Source: PALSA-555 sp963731625
Lineage (GTDB): Bacteria > Actinomycetota > Acidimicrobiia > IMCC26256 > PALSA-555
DNA: 64,000 nucleotides
Direction: 5' to 3'
Assembly: GCA_963731625.1 (NCBI GenBank)
Contig: CAVSWH010000004.1
Location: 620,001-684,000, forward strand
This document shows positions 51,710 to 60,370 of the stretch, one piece after another. The notes under the pieces are model-generated. The model was not told the DNA's origin, ran no database searches, and was given only the letters and a program-made list of their open reading frames with translations. The translations under genes and the position numbers were made by a program. Numbering within the stretch: position 1 is the first letter of the stretch; the number at the start of each line of letters is the position of its first letter.

Positions 51710-52550
51710 CAGTCGAACTGCGCCGTGGGGGGCATCGCGCGGCGAGCAGCGCGTCGTAGCGGCCGCGGATGAGGGCGTCGAAGCCGTCGGTGGTGGGGAT
51801 CCAGAACTGCTGGGCGCGCACCGCGTCGAACACGATCGCGGCGACCTCGTCGGGGTGGCGGCCGCCGGTGCTCGTCTGCTCGCGTAGGACGTCGGCGACG
51901 AAGTGGTGGTCGGGCGCCGTGACCTCGCTCGGCGGCTCGTCGGGCCGGTTGCGCGTCGAGTCGGCGATGCGCGTGTCGACCAGCCCCGGGACGAGGCACG
52001 ACACGCCGATGGACGACTCCTGGGCGCGCAGGTCGTGCGCCAGGCACTCGGTCAGCGCCGCCGCGGCGAACTTGGAGACCACGTAGGGACCGCTGTAGGC
52101 GACGCTGATGAGCCCGGCCATCGACGCGGTGTTCACGATGTGCGCGTCGCCGCCCTGCTCGAGCATCCGGGGCACGAAGGCCCGGATGCCGTGGAGCAGG
52201 CCGAAGAGGTTCACGCCGAGCACCCACTCCCAGTCGGCGGCGGTGCGCTGCCAGGAGACCCCGGCCTGGAACACGCCGGCGTTGTTGCAGAGCAGGTGCA
52301 CCGCGCCGAAGCGGTCGTACGCCGCGTCGGCGAGGGCCCGCACCTCGGCCTCGCGGCTTACGTCGGTGCGGACCCCGAGCGTCTCGGCGCCGAGGCTCGC
52401 CGCCTCGGTGACCGCCTCGTCGAGGGCGGGCGCCTCGACGTCGGCGAGCACGACGTGCATCCCCTCGCGGGCGGCGTGGCGGGCGAGCCCACGGCCGATC
52501 CCGCTCGCGGCGCCGGTGATGACGGCGACGCGCCCGACGAAGTCGTCCAT
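51709..52550 (-). CDS. Short-chain dehydrogenase, one-base frameshift near the C-terminus (about 51735-51743)
   Basis: SDR starting MDDFVGRVAVITGAASGIG with CNNAG and PYVVSKFAAA (Tyr and Lys), Ser in NTASMAG. The frame from ATG52550 continues normally to RGRYDALLAA, then would run on into unrelated sequence. Shifting one base restores AMPPTAQFD and a TGA at 51709-51711, which overlaps the next ATG by one base, as at other junctions of this operon. One missing base (gene length is 3n+2) is the simplest explanation; corrected length about 280 aa. It is flanked by two epoxide hydrolase genes. Confidence 0.82.
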
Positions 52551-53704
52551 CAGCGCAGCCCCCGGAAGCAGGTGCGCACGTCGTCGACGAAGAACGCGGG
52601 CTGCTCCATGGCCGCGAAGTGCCCGCCGCGGGGCGCCTCGGCGTAGTGCACGAGGTGATGGTCGCGCGCCGCCCAGCGGCGCGAGCTGCGCAGGATCTCC
52701 TTCGGGTAGACGGTGTAGCCGGTGGGGAGCGCGATCTGTGCGTTGAACGGCAGCCGGCCGGTGCGCAGCCCGTCGGTGAACTCGTAGTAGTACCGCACCG
52801 AGGACGTCGCGGTGCCGGTGACCCAGTAGAGCATGACGTTGTCGAGGAGCTGGTCCTTCGTGAACACCGTCTCGACGTCGCCGTCGCAGTCCGACCAGGC
52901 GCGGAACTTCTCCACGATCCAGGCGACGAGGCCGGCCGGGGAGTCGTCGAGCGCGAAGCCGAGCGTGTGCGGCTTCGTGGACTGAATGCGGAAGTAGCCG
53001 CCCTCGGCGTCGAGGTAGGTGGTGAGCGCGGCGAGCGCCGTCTGCTCCTCGGGCGTGAACGTCGACGGGTCGTCGCCGCCCGGGTTCGGGGCGAGCATGT
53101 TGAGGTGGATGCCGGCGACGTGCTCGGGGTCGGCCAGCGCCACCTGGGTGGTGACGAACGCGCCCCAGTCGCCGCCCTGCGCCACGTAGCGGCCGTACCC
53201 GAGCCGGGCCATGAGCTCGGCCCAGGCCCGGCCGGTGCGAGCCGGGTCCCAGCCGCGGTCGTGGGTCGGTCCGGAGAAGGCGTAGCCGGGCAGCGACGGC
53301 GCGACGACGTGGAACGCGTCCGCCGGGTCGCCGCCGTGCGTCACCGGGTCGGTGAGCGGCCCGATGACGTCCAGGAACTCGACGATGGAGCCCGGCCAGC
53401 CGTGGGTGAGGACGAGGGGCAGCGCGTCGGGGACCGGCGAGGTCGCGTGGAGGCAGTGGATGCGCTGCCCGTCGATCTCGGTGGTCGCGTGCTCGAAGCC
53501 GTTCAGGCGCGCCTCGGCGCGGCGCCAGTCGTAGCCGTCGCGCCAGTAGGCGACGAGCTCACGCAGATACCCGTCGTCGGTGCCGTAGTCCCAGCCCGCA
53601 CCCGGCAGCGGCGCGGGGAAGCGCGTGGCGTCGAGGCGACGACGAAGGTCGGTGAGCGCCGCGTCGGGCACCTCGACCCGGAACGGGGCCACCGCCGAGG
53701 TCAT
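52550..53704 (-). CDS. Epoxide hydrolase with EHN N-terminal domain
   Basis: 384-aa paralogue of 50594-51709. EHN domain to about residue 95, HGWPGS at 101-106, nucleophile Asp179 in QGGDWGA, LDNVMLYWVTGTATSS cap region, catalytic His in RGGHFAAME. ATG53704 overlaps the SDR stop upstream (ATGA), and its own stop overlaps the next SDR start. Order SDR, epoxide hydrolase, SDR, epoxide hydrolase suggests sequential hydration of two epoxides and oxidation of the diols. Confidence 0.9.
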   Translation of the reverse strand: MTSAVAPFRVEVPDAALTDLRRRLDATRFPAPLPGAGWDYGTDDGYLRELVAYWRDGYDWRRAEARLNGFEHATTEIDGQRIHCLHATSPVPDALPLVLTHGWPGSIVEFLDVIGPLTDPVTHGGDPADAFHVVAPSLPGYAFSGPTHDRGWDPARTGRAWAELMARLGYGRYVAQGGDWGAFVTTQVALADPEHVAGIHLNMLAPNPGGDDPSTFTPEEQTALAALTTYLDAEGGYFRIQSTKPHTLGFALDDSPAGLVAWIVEKFRAWSDCDGDVETVFTKDQLLDNVMLYWVTGTATSSVRYYYEFTDGLRTGRLPFNAQIALPTGYTVYPKEILRSSRRWAARDHHLVHYAEAPRGGHFAAMEQPAFFVDDVRTCFRGLR

Positions 53705-54606
53705 CGCAACCGGAACGAGAACCCGTCGCGGAGGAAGTCGCGCTGCTCGTAGAACGGCGTCAGTGCAGCGTCGACCTTCTCGGGGGTCCAGGCGTCGTCG
53801 ACGTCGAACTCACGGTCGACGGTCGGGCCGGCGAGGACGCTGATCTGGCGCCCCCAGACGACGAAGACCTGGCCGGACACCTTCGCCGCCTCCGGCGAGG
53901 CGAGGTAGGCGACGAGCGGCGAGACGTTTTCGGGCGCGAACACCTCGAAGTCGCCCTCCTTGGCGTCGAAGCCGCCGAGCGGTGCCGTCATCTGGGTGAG
54001 CGCGCGCGGCGCGATGGCGTTCGCGGTCACGCCGTAGCGCGCCATGCCGTGGGCCGTCGTCAGCATCAGCTGGATGATGCCGCCCTTGGCCGTCGCGTAG
54101 TTCGGCTGCCCGGCGCTGCCGACGAGGCCGGCCTCCGACGAGGTGTTGATGACCCGCCCGTAGATCGGGCCTTCCTTCGCCTTCGACTGGTTGCGCCAGT
54201 GCTCGACGGCGTGACGGGTCGGGCAGAAATGCCCCTTCAGGTGGACGCGGATGACGGCGTCCCACTCGTCCTCGCTCATGTTGAAGATCATCCGGTCGCG
54301 CAGGATGCCGGCGTTGTTGACGAGGATGTCGAGCTCGCCCCAGGTCGTGACGGCCAGCTCGACCATCCCGCGGCTGTCCTCCCAGCTCGACACGTCGCCC
54401 GCGTGCGCGACGGCCGTGCCGCCCGCGGCCTCGATCTCGCCGACGACCGCCGCCGCGGGGTTCTCGGCGCCCGGGGGCGCGTAGTCGTTGACGACCACGC
54501 GGGCGCCGGAGCGGGCGAGCTCGAGGGCGTGCGATCGCCCGAGCCCCCGACCGGCCCCGGTCACGATCGCGACCTTCCCGTCGAGCATCCCTGGCATGTG
54601 GGCCAT
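53701..54606 (-). CDS. SDR, 17beta-HSD4 / 3-hydroxyacyl-CoA dehydrogenase-like
   Basis: 301-aa SDR. TGAGRGLG at 16-23, insertion VNDYAPPGAENPAAAVV, NNAGILRDRMIFNMSEDEWD, Tyr/Lys in PNYATAKGG, and a C-terminal extension (DDAWTPEKVDAALTPF). The insertion and NNAGxLRDRM are shared with 4603-5493 and with HSD17B4-type enzymes that oxidise 3-hydroxyacyl-CoA. ATG54606 with GGAGGA upstream; M4 is an alternative. First gene of the SDR/epoxide-hydrolase operon, divergent from another SDR with 41 nt between starts. Confidence 0.88.
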   Translation of the reverse strand: MAHMPGMLDGKVAIVTGAGRGLGRSHALELARSGARVVVNDYAPPGAENPAAAVVGEIEAAGGTAVAHAGDVSSWEDSRGMVELAVTTWGELDILVNNAGILRDRMIFNMSEDEWDAVIRVHLKGHFCPTRHAVEHWRNQSKAKEGPIYGRVINTSSEAGLVGSAGQPNYATAKGGIIQLMLTTAHGMARYGVTANAIAPRALTQMTAPLGGFDAKEGDFEVFAPENVSPLVAYLASPEAAKVSGQVFVVWGRQISVLAGPTVDREFDVDDAWTPEKVDAALTPFYEQRDFLRDGFSFRLR

Positions 54607-54647
54607 CCTCCTGTGCTGCCGGCCGAGGGACTCTAACGTTCTGAGGG

Positions 54648-55475
54648 ATGGCCGCTCGACGGGTCGCGCTCGTCACCGGCGCCAGTCGCGGGATCGGGAA
54701 GGCGACGGCGCTGGCGCTCGCCGAAGCCGGATTCGACGTCGCGATCACTGCTCGAACCGTCCACGAGGGTGAGGGGCGCGACGACTCCGACGCGGGCGGC
54801 GGTGTCGTGCCCGGCAGCCTGGACACGACCGCGTCGGGCGTGGAGGCGTGCGGCGTGCACGCCCTGTCCGTCCCGATGGACCTCCTCGACCGCGCGTCGT
54901 TGGGCGCCGCGGTGCAGCGGGTGCTGACCGACTGGGGCCGCATCGACGTGCTCGTCAACAACGCGGTGCACACCGGGCCCGGCAGCATGCTCCGCTTCGA
55001 GGACACCACGGTCGAGATGCTCGAGACGAAGCTCGCGGCGAACGCGGTGAGCCAGGTCGTCCTCGTGAAGGCCGTGCTCCCCCACTTCGTCGAGCGGGGA
55101 TCGGGCACGATCGTGAACGTGACGTCCGCGGTCGCGATCACCGACCCCAACGCACCGGCCGGTGAGGGTGGCTGGGGCGCGGCGTACGCGATGTCGAAGG
55201 GCGCGTTCCATCGCCTCGCGGGGATCCTCGCCGTCGAGTACCCGCAGCTGACGATCGTGAACGTGGAGCCGGGCTACGTGGTCACCGAGCGCATGGAGGC
55301 CAACGCGGCGGCGCTCGGCCTGGAGGGCGTCTATCCGGGTGCGCCGCCGACGGTGCCGGCCAGCGTCATCGCCTGGCTAGCGACCGCGCCCGAGGCGCCC
55401 GAGCTCTCCGGTGAGACGATCTCCGCGCAGCGCTTCGCCAAGCAGCACGACCTGCATCCGGCCTGGAAGCGCTGA
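54648..55475 (+). CDS. Short-chain dehydrogenase/reductase
   Basis: 275-aa SDR. TGASRGIG near residues 10-17, a ~25-residue Gly/Asp-rich insertion after the second strand (HEGEGRDDSDAGGG), NNAV in place of NNAG, Ser in VTSAVA, Tyr/Lys in AYAMSKGAF. C-terminus lacks the usual VDGG and ends with a basic tail. ATG with GAGGG upstream. Monocistronic; convergent with the PhyH-like gene. Substrate unknown. Confidence 0.85.
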   Translation: MAARRVALVTGASRGIGKATALALAEAGFDVAITARTVHEGEGRDDSDAGGGVVPGSLDTTASGVEACGVHALSVPMDLLDRASLGAAVQRVLTDWGRIDVLVNNAVHTGPGSMLRFEDTTVEMLETKLAANAVSQVVLVKAVLPHFVERGSGTIVNVTSAVAITDPNAPAGEGGWGAAYAMSKGAFHRLAGILAVEYPQLTIVNVEPGYVVTERMEANAAALGLEGVYPGAPPTVPASVIAWLATAPEAPELSGETISAQRFAKQHDLHPAWKR

Positions 55476-55493
55476 GCGCCCCGCGGCGACCCG

Positions 55494-56675
55494 CTACCGG
55501 TCGGCGCGCACCTCGTCGACGGAGCGCACGCGGGTGTCCCGCTCGAAGAGCACGTCGTTGTACGCGCGGCCCGGCCCCAGGTAGGCGATGGTCTCGGGCC
55601 GCACGAAGCTCGCGTACAGGGCGCGGCGCCCCACGCCACGCCCCGTCGGCGGCGGCGCGGCGTGGAGGATGTGCGGGTCGTGGACGGTCACGTCACCCGG
55701 CTCGGTGTCGACCGCGACGACCGGGAGCCGCTGCGCCTCGGTTGGGCGCAGCTGGTGGCACGAGGTGCCCTGTGACCCAGCGAGGAAGTGGAGCTGGCCG
55801 GTCTCGGCGGTGGCCGGGTCGAGCTGGATCCCGATCTGGATGCCGGGACAGATCACGGGGTGGCCGCCGAGCCCGCAGTCCTGATGCCACGGCAGGTCGG
55901 CGAGGCCCTCCACGGCGCCGGGCGTCTTGATGACGACGGCGAACCCGTCCAGGCAGTCCAGCGTCGGCGCGAGGCCGGGTGGTCCGAGCGCGGCGAGGCG
56001 TCCGATCCGGGGATCGTCGGCGAGCGCGGCGATCGTGCTCGACGCCAGCGACGCGTAGGTCACGCGACAGCACACGTCGGCGCCGTCGTCGCGGGTCGCC
56101 CACCAGGAGCGGCCGTCGCCCGGGACGGCCGCCGCCGTGAGACGGTCGACCTCGTCGAGCAGGGCGTCGATCTCGGCCTCGTCGAAGACGCCGCGGAGGT
56201 GGACGAACCCGGTCTCGGCGAACTGGCGGGCGTAGTCCTCGTCGAGGGTGAAGGACCGGGTGAGGTCGTCGGGCAGCGCGACGGTGTCGGCGTCGTAGAT
56301 CGGTCGGCCGTGGAACAGGGCGCGCAGCGCGGGCTCCCAGCGGACCAGGTCCTCGAAGGTGCCGCGCGGGAACGACACCTGGTCGGCGTAGAGGAGGCCG
56401 AAGCAGGTGCGCAGCTCGAGCGCGTAGTCGGAGAAGCTCGCCTCGTCGAGCGCGGCGACGACCGCGGCGTCCGCGTCGCCGGGGATCATGGCGACGGTGT
56501 GTGGCTGCGGGGCATACGTCCACGCGCGGCCGTCGGGCAGCCGGAACGCGAGCGGCGCCACGTCGCGGAGGTCGCCCGCGGCGAGCGCGCCGTTCCCGGC
56601 GGCGATGCGCGCGGGCAGGTCGCGGGTGTGGAACCGGTCGAAGTCGACCGGCGCGAAGGTGAGCGTGGCCGTCAC
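55494..56675 (-). CDS. Phytanoyl-CoA dioxygenase (PhyH)-like Fe(II)/2-oxoglutarate oxygenase
   Basis: 393-aa protein. The C-terminal ~230 residues carry the jelly-roll: YARQFAETGFVHLRGVFDEAEID, Fe ligands His and Asp in WHQDCGLGGHP, LHFLAGSQGTSCHQL, and distal His in VHDPHILHAAPP followed by the Arg-rich RRALYASF that binds 2-oxoglutarate. The first ~160 residues are an extra domain without recognised motif. Such enzymes hydroxylate branched acyl-CoA or related substrates. GTG56675 overlaps the stop of the LLM oxidoreductase gene upstream, so the two are coupled. Confidence 0.83.
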   Translation of the reverse strand: MTATLTFAPVDFDRFHTRDLPARIAAGNGALAAGDLRDVAPLAFRLPDGRAWTYAPQPHTVAMIPGDADAAVVAALDEASFSDYALELRTCFGLLYADQVSFPRGTFEDLVRWEPALRALFHGRPIYDADTVALPDDLTRSFTLDEDYARQFAETGFVHLRGVFDEAEIDALLDEVDRLTAAAVPGDGRSWWATRDDGADVCCRVTYASLASSTIAALADDPRIGRLAALGPPGLAPTLDCLDGFAVVIKTPGAVEGLADLPWHQDCGLGGHPVICPGIQIGIQLDPATAETGQLHFLAGSQGTSCHQLRPTEAQRLPVVAVDTEPGDVTVHDPHILHAAPPPTGRGVGRRALYASFVRPETIAYLGPGRAYNDVLFERDTRVRSVDEVRADR

Positions 56676-57664
56676 GTCGGGCGCAGCCGTGGGAGCACGG
56701 CGCGTTCGAAGAGCTCGAGGGACTCCCAGCCGAGCTCGGGCGAGATGCCGCCCATGAGGGGGTGCAGCAGCACGGAGCCGGTGCCGCCTTGCGCCTCGCC
56801 GAGCGCGACGGTCTCGTCGGGGGTCAGCACCTGGTAGACGCCGCTGGCGCGCACGTCCTCCCATGTGCGCGCGCCGGGGACGTCGACGGCGGAGCGCTGG
56901 GGCCCCTCCTGCCAGGACTCGTAGGTCTGCGCGTCGAAGAGCGCGTGCGGCCCGATCTGGGGCCAGGCCCGCTCGGGATCCTCGGCGACGAAAACGAACC
57001 CCGGGCCGGACGGCAGTGCGCAGAACCCGTGCTCGAACCCGACCGCCGCGGCCTCCTCGTTGTAGACCTCGGCGAGGTGCGGGTCGCCGACCGCGGGGAA
57101 GAAGCCGCAGTGCAGCCGTGCGGCGCGGCGGGCGGCGATGTCGGTGGAGCCGCCGAGGAGCAGCAGCGGCCCGCCGGGGGTCGCGGGCTTCGGCGTCACG
57201 ACGATCTCGCGGCCCTGCCACGTGAAGGGCTCGCCGGTCCACGCGTGGCGCATCACCTCGATCGCCTCCTCGAGGAGGCGCCCGCGCCGGGTGCGGTCCA
57301 CGCCGGCCATCTCGAACTCGACGCTGCGGTAGCCGAGCCCCGCGACGACGCTGACCCGGCCGGGGGCGCAGAGATCGAGCACGGCGAGCTGCTCGGCGAG
57401 GCGGACCGGATCGTGGAGGGGCACGAGCACGGCGGCGACGTTGACCCCGATCCGCGAGGTGCGACCGAGCACCGCGGCGACGAACGTGAGCGGCGCCGGC
57501 AGGTACCCGTCGGGTGCCCCGTGGTGTTCCGAGGCGATCACCGAGTCGAGGCCGATGCGGTCGGCCCACGCCGCCATGTCGAGCGCCGCGGCGTACTGGC
57601 GCGCGTGCGTCGTGTCGGCGAAGTCAGGGACGCGCAGATCGAAGCGCAGCCCGAGCATGGCCAT
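56672..57664 (-). CDS. LLM-class F420/flavin-dependent oxidoreductase
   Basis: 330-aa luciferase-fold protein: LGLRFDLRVPDFADTT, GLDSVIASEHHGAPDGYLP, GVNVAAVLVPLHDPVRLAEQLAVLD, PGRVSVVAGLGYRSVEFEMAGVD and PLLLLGGSTDIAARRAARL. EHHG is the conserved cofactor-proximal motif. Likely uses F420H2 or FMNH2; substrate unknown. ATG57664 follows a run of purines. Coupled to the dioxygenase gene downstream. Confidence 0.88.
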   Translation of the reverse strand: MAMLGLRFDLRVPDFADTTHARQYAAALDMAAWADRIGLDSVIASEHHGAPDGYLPAPLTFVAAVLGRTSRIGVNVAAVLVPLHDPVRLAEQLAVLDLCAPGRVSVVAGLGYRSVEFEMAGVDRTRRGRLLEEAIEVMRHAWTGEPFTWQGREIVVTPKPATPGGPLLLLGGSTDIAARRAARLHCGFFPAVGDPHLAEVYNEEAAAVGFEHGFCALPSGPGFVFVAEDPERAWPQIGPHALFDAQTYESWQEGPQRSAVDVPGARTWEDVRASGVYQVLTPDETVALGEAQGGTGSVLLHPLMGGISPELGWESLELFERAVLPRLRPT

Positions 57665-57757
57665 CGTGGTCCCCCCTCTCGTGGCGCGGTGCGCCCGGAT
57701 GATAGGGGCGCACGGCCTCGAGGACCGCGGCGAGCATCCGGGGGCGGGCCGGGGCCC

Positions 57758-57778
57758 GGCGTCGACCCGGTCGACGCC
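57758..57778. terminator. Terminator-like hairpin
   Basis: Perfect inverted repeat with 9-bp arms GGCGTCGAC and GTCGACGCC around CCG, 15 nt beyond the stop of the minus-strand gene 57794-58972. No T-tract. Could end transcription of the cell-wall hydrolase gene. Confidence 0.5.
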
Positions 57779-57793
57779 GCGACGCGCGGTGGC

Positions 57794-58972
57794 TCAGCCG
57801 CCGCTCTGGGCGAACGCCAGCATCTCGGCGTAGATGTGCAGCACCTTCCCGGAGTAGCTCGGGTCGGTCGCCCAGTTGCCGTGCCCCATCTGCTCCCACG
57901 TCGGTGCCCAGCCCTTCGCGAAGAACGTGTCGAAGTTGTTGGCGGCCGTCGCCGGGTCCATCCCGTACCAGTACGGCGACGGCGGGTGGTGCAGCTGGGA
58001 CGCCCGCGAGTTCGGGTCGGCGTAGTTGAGGAGGTGCTGGATCTGGGCGCGCACGCCGTCCCGGGGCGTCGGGAACGAGGTGCCGCTCGAGCAGCTGTCG
58101 CACCAGCCCATCCCTGCGTAGTTGTTGTCCGGCGCGGCCTCGAACCCGCCGGTCTCGACGACGGCCTGCGCGAACGCGACGTCGCCGCGGACGTTCTCGT
58201 CGCTTCCCTCTTGGATGTATGTGTTCGCGAGGTCGTCGATGGACGTCTGGATGTTCGGGCTGTAGCCCTGCGAGCGGATCCACCCCGCCATCTGCGCGCC
58301 GGTCAGCACCGACGGACCCATGACCGGCTGCTGGCCGGCCGCCTCGAACACGCCGAGCGCCCGGGCCGCGTTCAGCGCCGCGTTGGCCGCCGCGACACGC
58401 TCGCTCATGAGCGCCTGCTGCACCTTCTCCTGCTGCGCCAGCTGGTTCAGCTGCGCCTGCTGCTGCTGCAGGGAGGCCTGGTCGGTCTGCACCTCGGCCT
58501 CGCTCTGCGCGAGCTGGGCCTCGAGCGCGGCGAGCTGCAGCGCGTGCTCGTGGTCGAGCTTCGCCGCGTCGTTGGCGAGGACCTGGCGCGTCACCGTCTG
58601 CAGTGACGGGTCGGGGAGGTAGGTGTCGTAGCCCCCGAGGGGCCCGTTCGACTCGTAGAGGGCGACGGCGCGCTGGACGAGCACCGCCTTGAGCTGGGCC
58701 TCCTCGGCCTTGATGACGGGGATCTCGGCCTGGAGCTGGGCGATCTTGGCCTGGTCGGCGCTGAGCTGGCCCTGGACGTTCGCCAGCTGCTGGTTCGTCT
58801 GGGCGACCTGCTGCGCCGCCTGCTGGGCGGCCTGCTGCGCCTGGTCCAGCTGGGCCGTCGCCGCGGCGACCGGGTCGCCGGTCTGGGCGTGCGCCGTGCC
58901 CGCCGCGAGCGCGGGCACGAGCAGCACCCCGGCGATGGCCGCGCTGACCCAACGGGTGAGACGGGGGATCAC
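57794..58972 (-). CDS. Secreted coiled-coil peptidoglycan hydrolase with glucosaminidase (GH73-like) domain
   Basis: 392-aa exported protein, GTG start. Signal peptide with AHA-Q cleavage near residue 29; a Gln/Ala/Leu-rich coiled coil at roughly 34-215 (AQLDQAQQAAQQAAQQ, AALEAQLAQSEAEVQTD); then a C-terminal lysozyme-like domain with ENVRGDVAFAQAVVETGGF, where Glu is the likely acid catalyst, NNYAGMGWCDSC, and GVRAQIQHL. Coiled coil plus hydrolase resembles PcsB/CwlO-type septal enzymes controlled by FtsEX-like partners. A housekeeping gene amid catabolic ones. Hairpin terminator follows. Confidence 0.85.
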   Translation of the reverse strand: MIPRLTRWVSAAIAGVLLVPALAAGTAHAQTGDPVAAATAQLDQAQQAAQQAAQQVAQTNQQLANVQGQLSADQAKIAQLQAEIPVIKAEEAQLKAVLVQRAVALYESNGPLGGYDTYLPDPSLQTVTRQVLANDAAKLDHEHALQLAALEAQLAQSEAEVQTDQASLQQQQAQLNQLAQQEKVQQALMSERVAAANAALNAARALGVFEAAGQQPVMGPSVLTGAQMAGWIRSQGYSPNIQTSIDDLANTYIQEGSDENVRGDVAFAQAVVETGGFEAAPDNNYAGMGWCDSCSSGTSFPTPRDGVRAQIQHLLNYADPNSRASQLHHPPSPYWYGMDPATAANNFDTFFAKGWAPTWEQMGHGNWATDPSYSGKVLHIYAEMLAFAQSGG

Positions 58973-59127
58973 AGCACGTCAGACTAGGGAATCAGGAGCC
59001 ACACCAGCAACAGGGGCCTCATTCGGGGGCGGGGGGACGCCCAGAGCCTCGCGCGTGGCGGGGACGGGGTGGAAGCGGGCCGGGACCGGCCGGGCCCGGC
59101 GACGTCGGTGCCCGGGCGCCGGGGGCC

Positions 59128-60324
59128 TCAGGCGAGGTCGAGCGAGAGCATGCGGATCGCGTTGGCCCGCATGATCTTGTAGATGGTCTCGTCGTCGAGG
59201 TTCTTGGTGAGCTTCTCGGCGATCTCGCGGGTGTGGGGCCACGTCGAGTCGGAATGCGGATAGTCGGTCTCGAAGGTGATGTTGTCGACGCCGACGGCCT
59301 CCAGGGACTCGAGGCCGTGGACGTCGTCGAAGAAGCATCCGTACACGTGGTCCCGGTAGTACTGACTCGGCGGCTGTCGCACCTTGCCCTCGAGCCCGGC
59401 CCAGGCGCGGTTCTGCTCCCAGACGACGTCCGCCCGCTCGAGGATGTAGGGGATCCACCCGATCTGGCCCTCGGAGTAGGCGATCTGCAGCTTCGGGTGC
59501 GTCTCGAAGACGCCGGACATCAGGTAGTCGACCATCGACATGGCGGCGTTCATGTAGGTCAGCGTCGAGCCGACGCCGGCGGGCGCGTCCGGTGAGGTGG
59601 AGGGCATCTTCGAGGACGAGCCGATGTGCATGCACACGACGGTGTCGGTCTCGGCGCACGCCGCGAAGAACGGGTCCCAGTAGCCGTCGGCGTCGTGCAC
59701 CGACGGCAGGCCGAGGAACGGCGGGATCTCGGTGAAGCACACCGCGTGGCCGCCGCGGGCGGCGTTGCGCTGGACCTCCTGCGCGGCGAGCGTCGCGTCC
59801 CAGAGCGGGATGAGCGGCAGCGGGATCAGCCGACCGCCGGAGCCGCCGCACCACTCGTCGAACATCCAGTCGTTGTAGGCCTTGACGCAGAGCAGCGCGA
59901 GCTCTCGGTCGTCGGCCTCCAGGAACGTCTGGCCACAGAAGCGCGGGAAGGTCGGGAACGAGAGGCTCGCCTCGGTCCAGTTCCCGTCCATGTCCTCGAG
60001 GCGGGCCTTCGGGTCGAAGCAGCCCGGTCGCATCTCGTCGAACGTGATCGCGGTGACCTTCACCTCGTCGCGCTCGAACCCGACCGCCGCGGAGAGGCGC
60101 GTGAGCGGATAGACGAGGTCCTCGTAGAGCCACCAGTCGCACATCGGGCCGTCGGTGCCGGGCGCGTAGCTGAACTTCCCGCCGACGAACGTCATCTCCC
60201 CGAGCGGCGCTCGCATCGTCCGCGGGCCGATCTCCCGGTATTTGGCTGGAAGCCGGTCCTGCCACACGCCGGGGGGCTCGACGACGTGGTCGTCGACCGA
60301 GACGATCTTCGGGAAGTCGGCCAT
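59128..60324 (-). CDS. Amidohydrolase-2 family TIM-barrel protein
   Basis: 398-aa ACMSD-like protein. KIVSVDDHVVEPPGVW is the typical start in which the first metal-binding HxH is reduced to DDH; later landmarks are VCMHIGSSSKMPS (His), HPKLQIAYSEGQIGWIPYILER and FETDYPHSDSTWP (Asp and His). This actinobacterial subgroup is common in steroid and aromatic degradation regions and probably cleaves C-C or C-N bonds of ring-opened products. ATG60324. The 155 nt between its stop and the start of the cell-wall hydrolase gene (58972) show no feature I can support. Confidence 0.85.
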   Translation of the reverse strand: MADFPKIVSVDDHVVEPPGVWQDRLPAKYREIGPRTMRAPLGEMTFVGGKFSYAPGTDGPMCDWWLYEDLVYPLTRLSAAVGFERDEVKVTAITFDEMRPGCFDPKARLEDMDGNWTEASLSFPTFPRFCGQTFLEADDRELALLCVKAYNDWMFDEWCGGSGGRLIPLPLIPLWDATLAAQEVQRNAARGGHAVCFTEIPPFLGLPSVHDADGYWDPFFAACAETDTVVCMHIGSSSKMPSTSPDAPAGVGSTLTYMNAAMSMVDYLMSGVFETHPKLQIAYSEGQIGWIPYILERADVVWEQNRAWAGLEGKVRQPPSQYYRDHVYGCFFDDVHGLESLEAVGVDNITFETDYPHSDSTWPHTREIAEKLTKNLDDETIYKIMRANAIRMLSLDLA

Positions 60325-60339
60325 AGGGCGAGCATAGGG

Positions 60340-60363
60340 CCCCGCCCCCTGGCAGGGTCGGGG
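60340..60363. terminator. Terminator-like hairpin
   Basis: CCCCGCCC pairs with GGG(T)CGGGG around a seven-base loop, 8 nt beyond the stop of the minus-strand membrane-protein gene 60371-61192. One bulged T; no T-tract. Confidence 0.4.
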
Positions 60364-60370
60364 CGCCGGG

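Noticed and set aside
54636..54645. TAACGTTC near-palindrome upstream of the SDR at 54648
   Set aside because: AAC and GTT abut without the two-base spacer of the KstR consensus, so not counted as a site.
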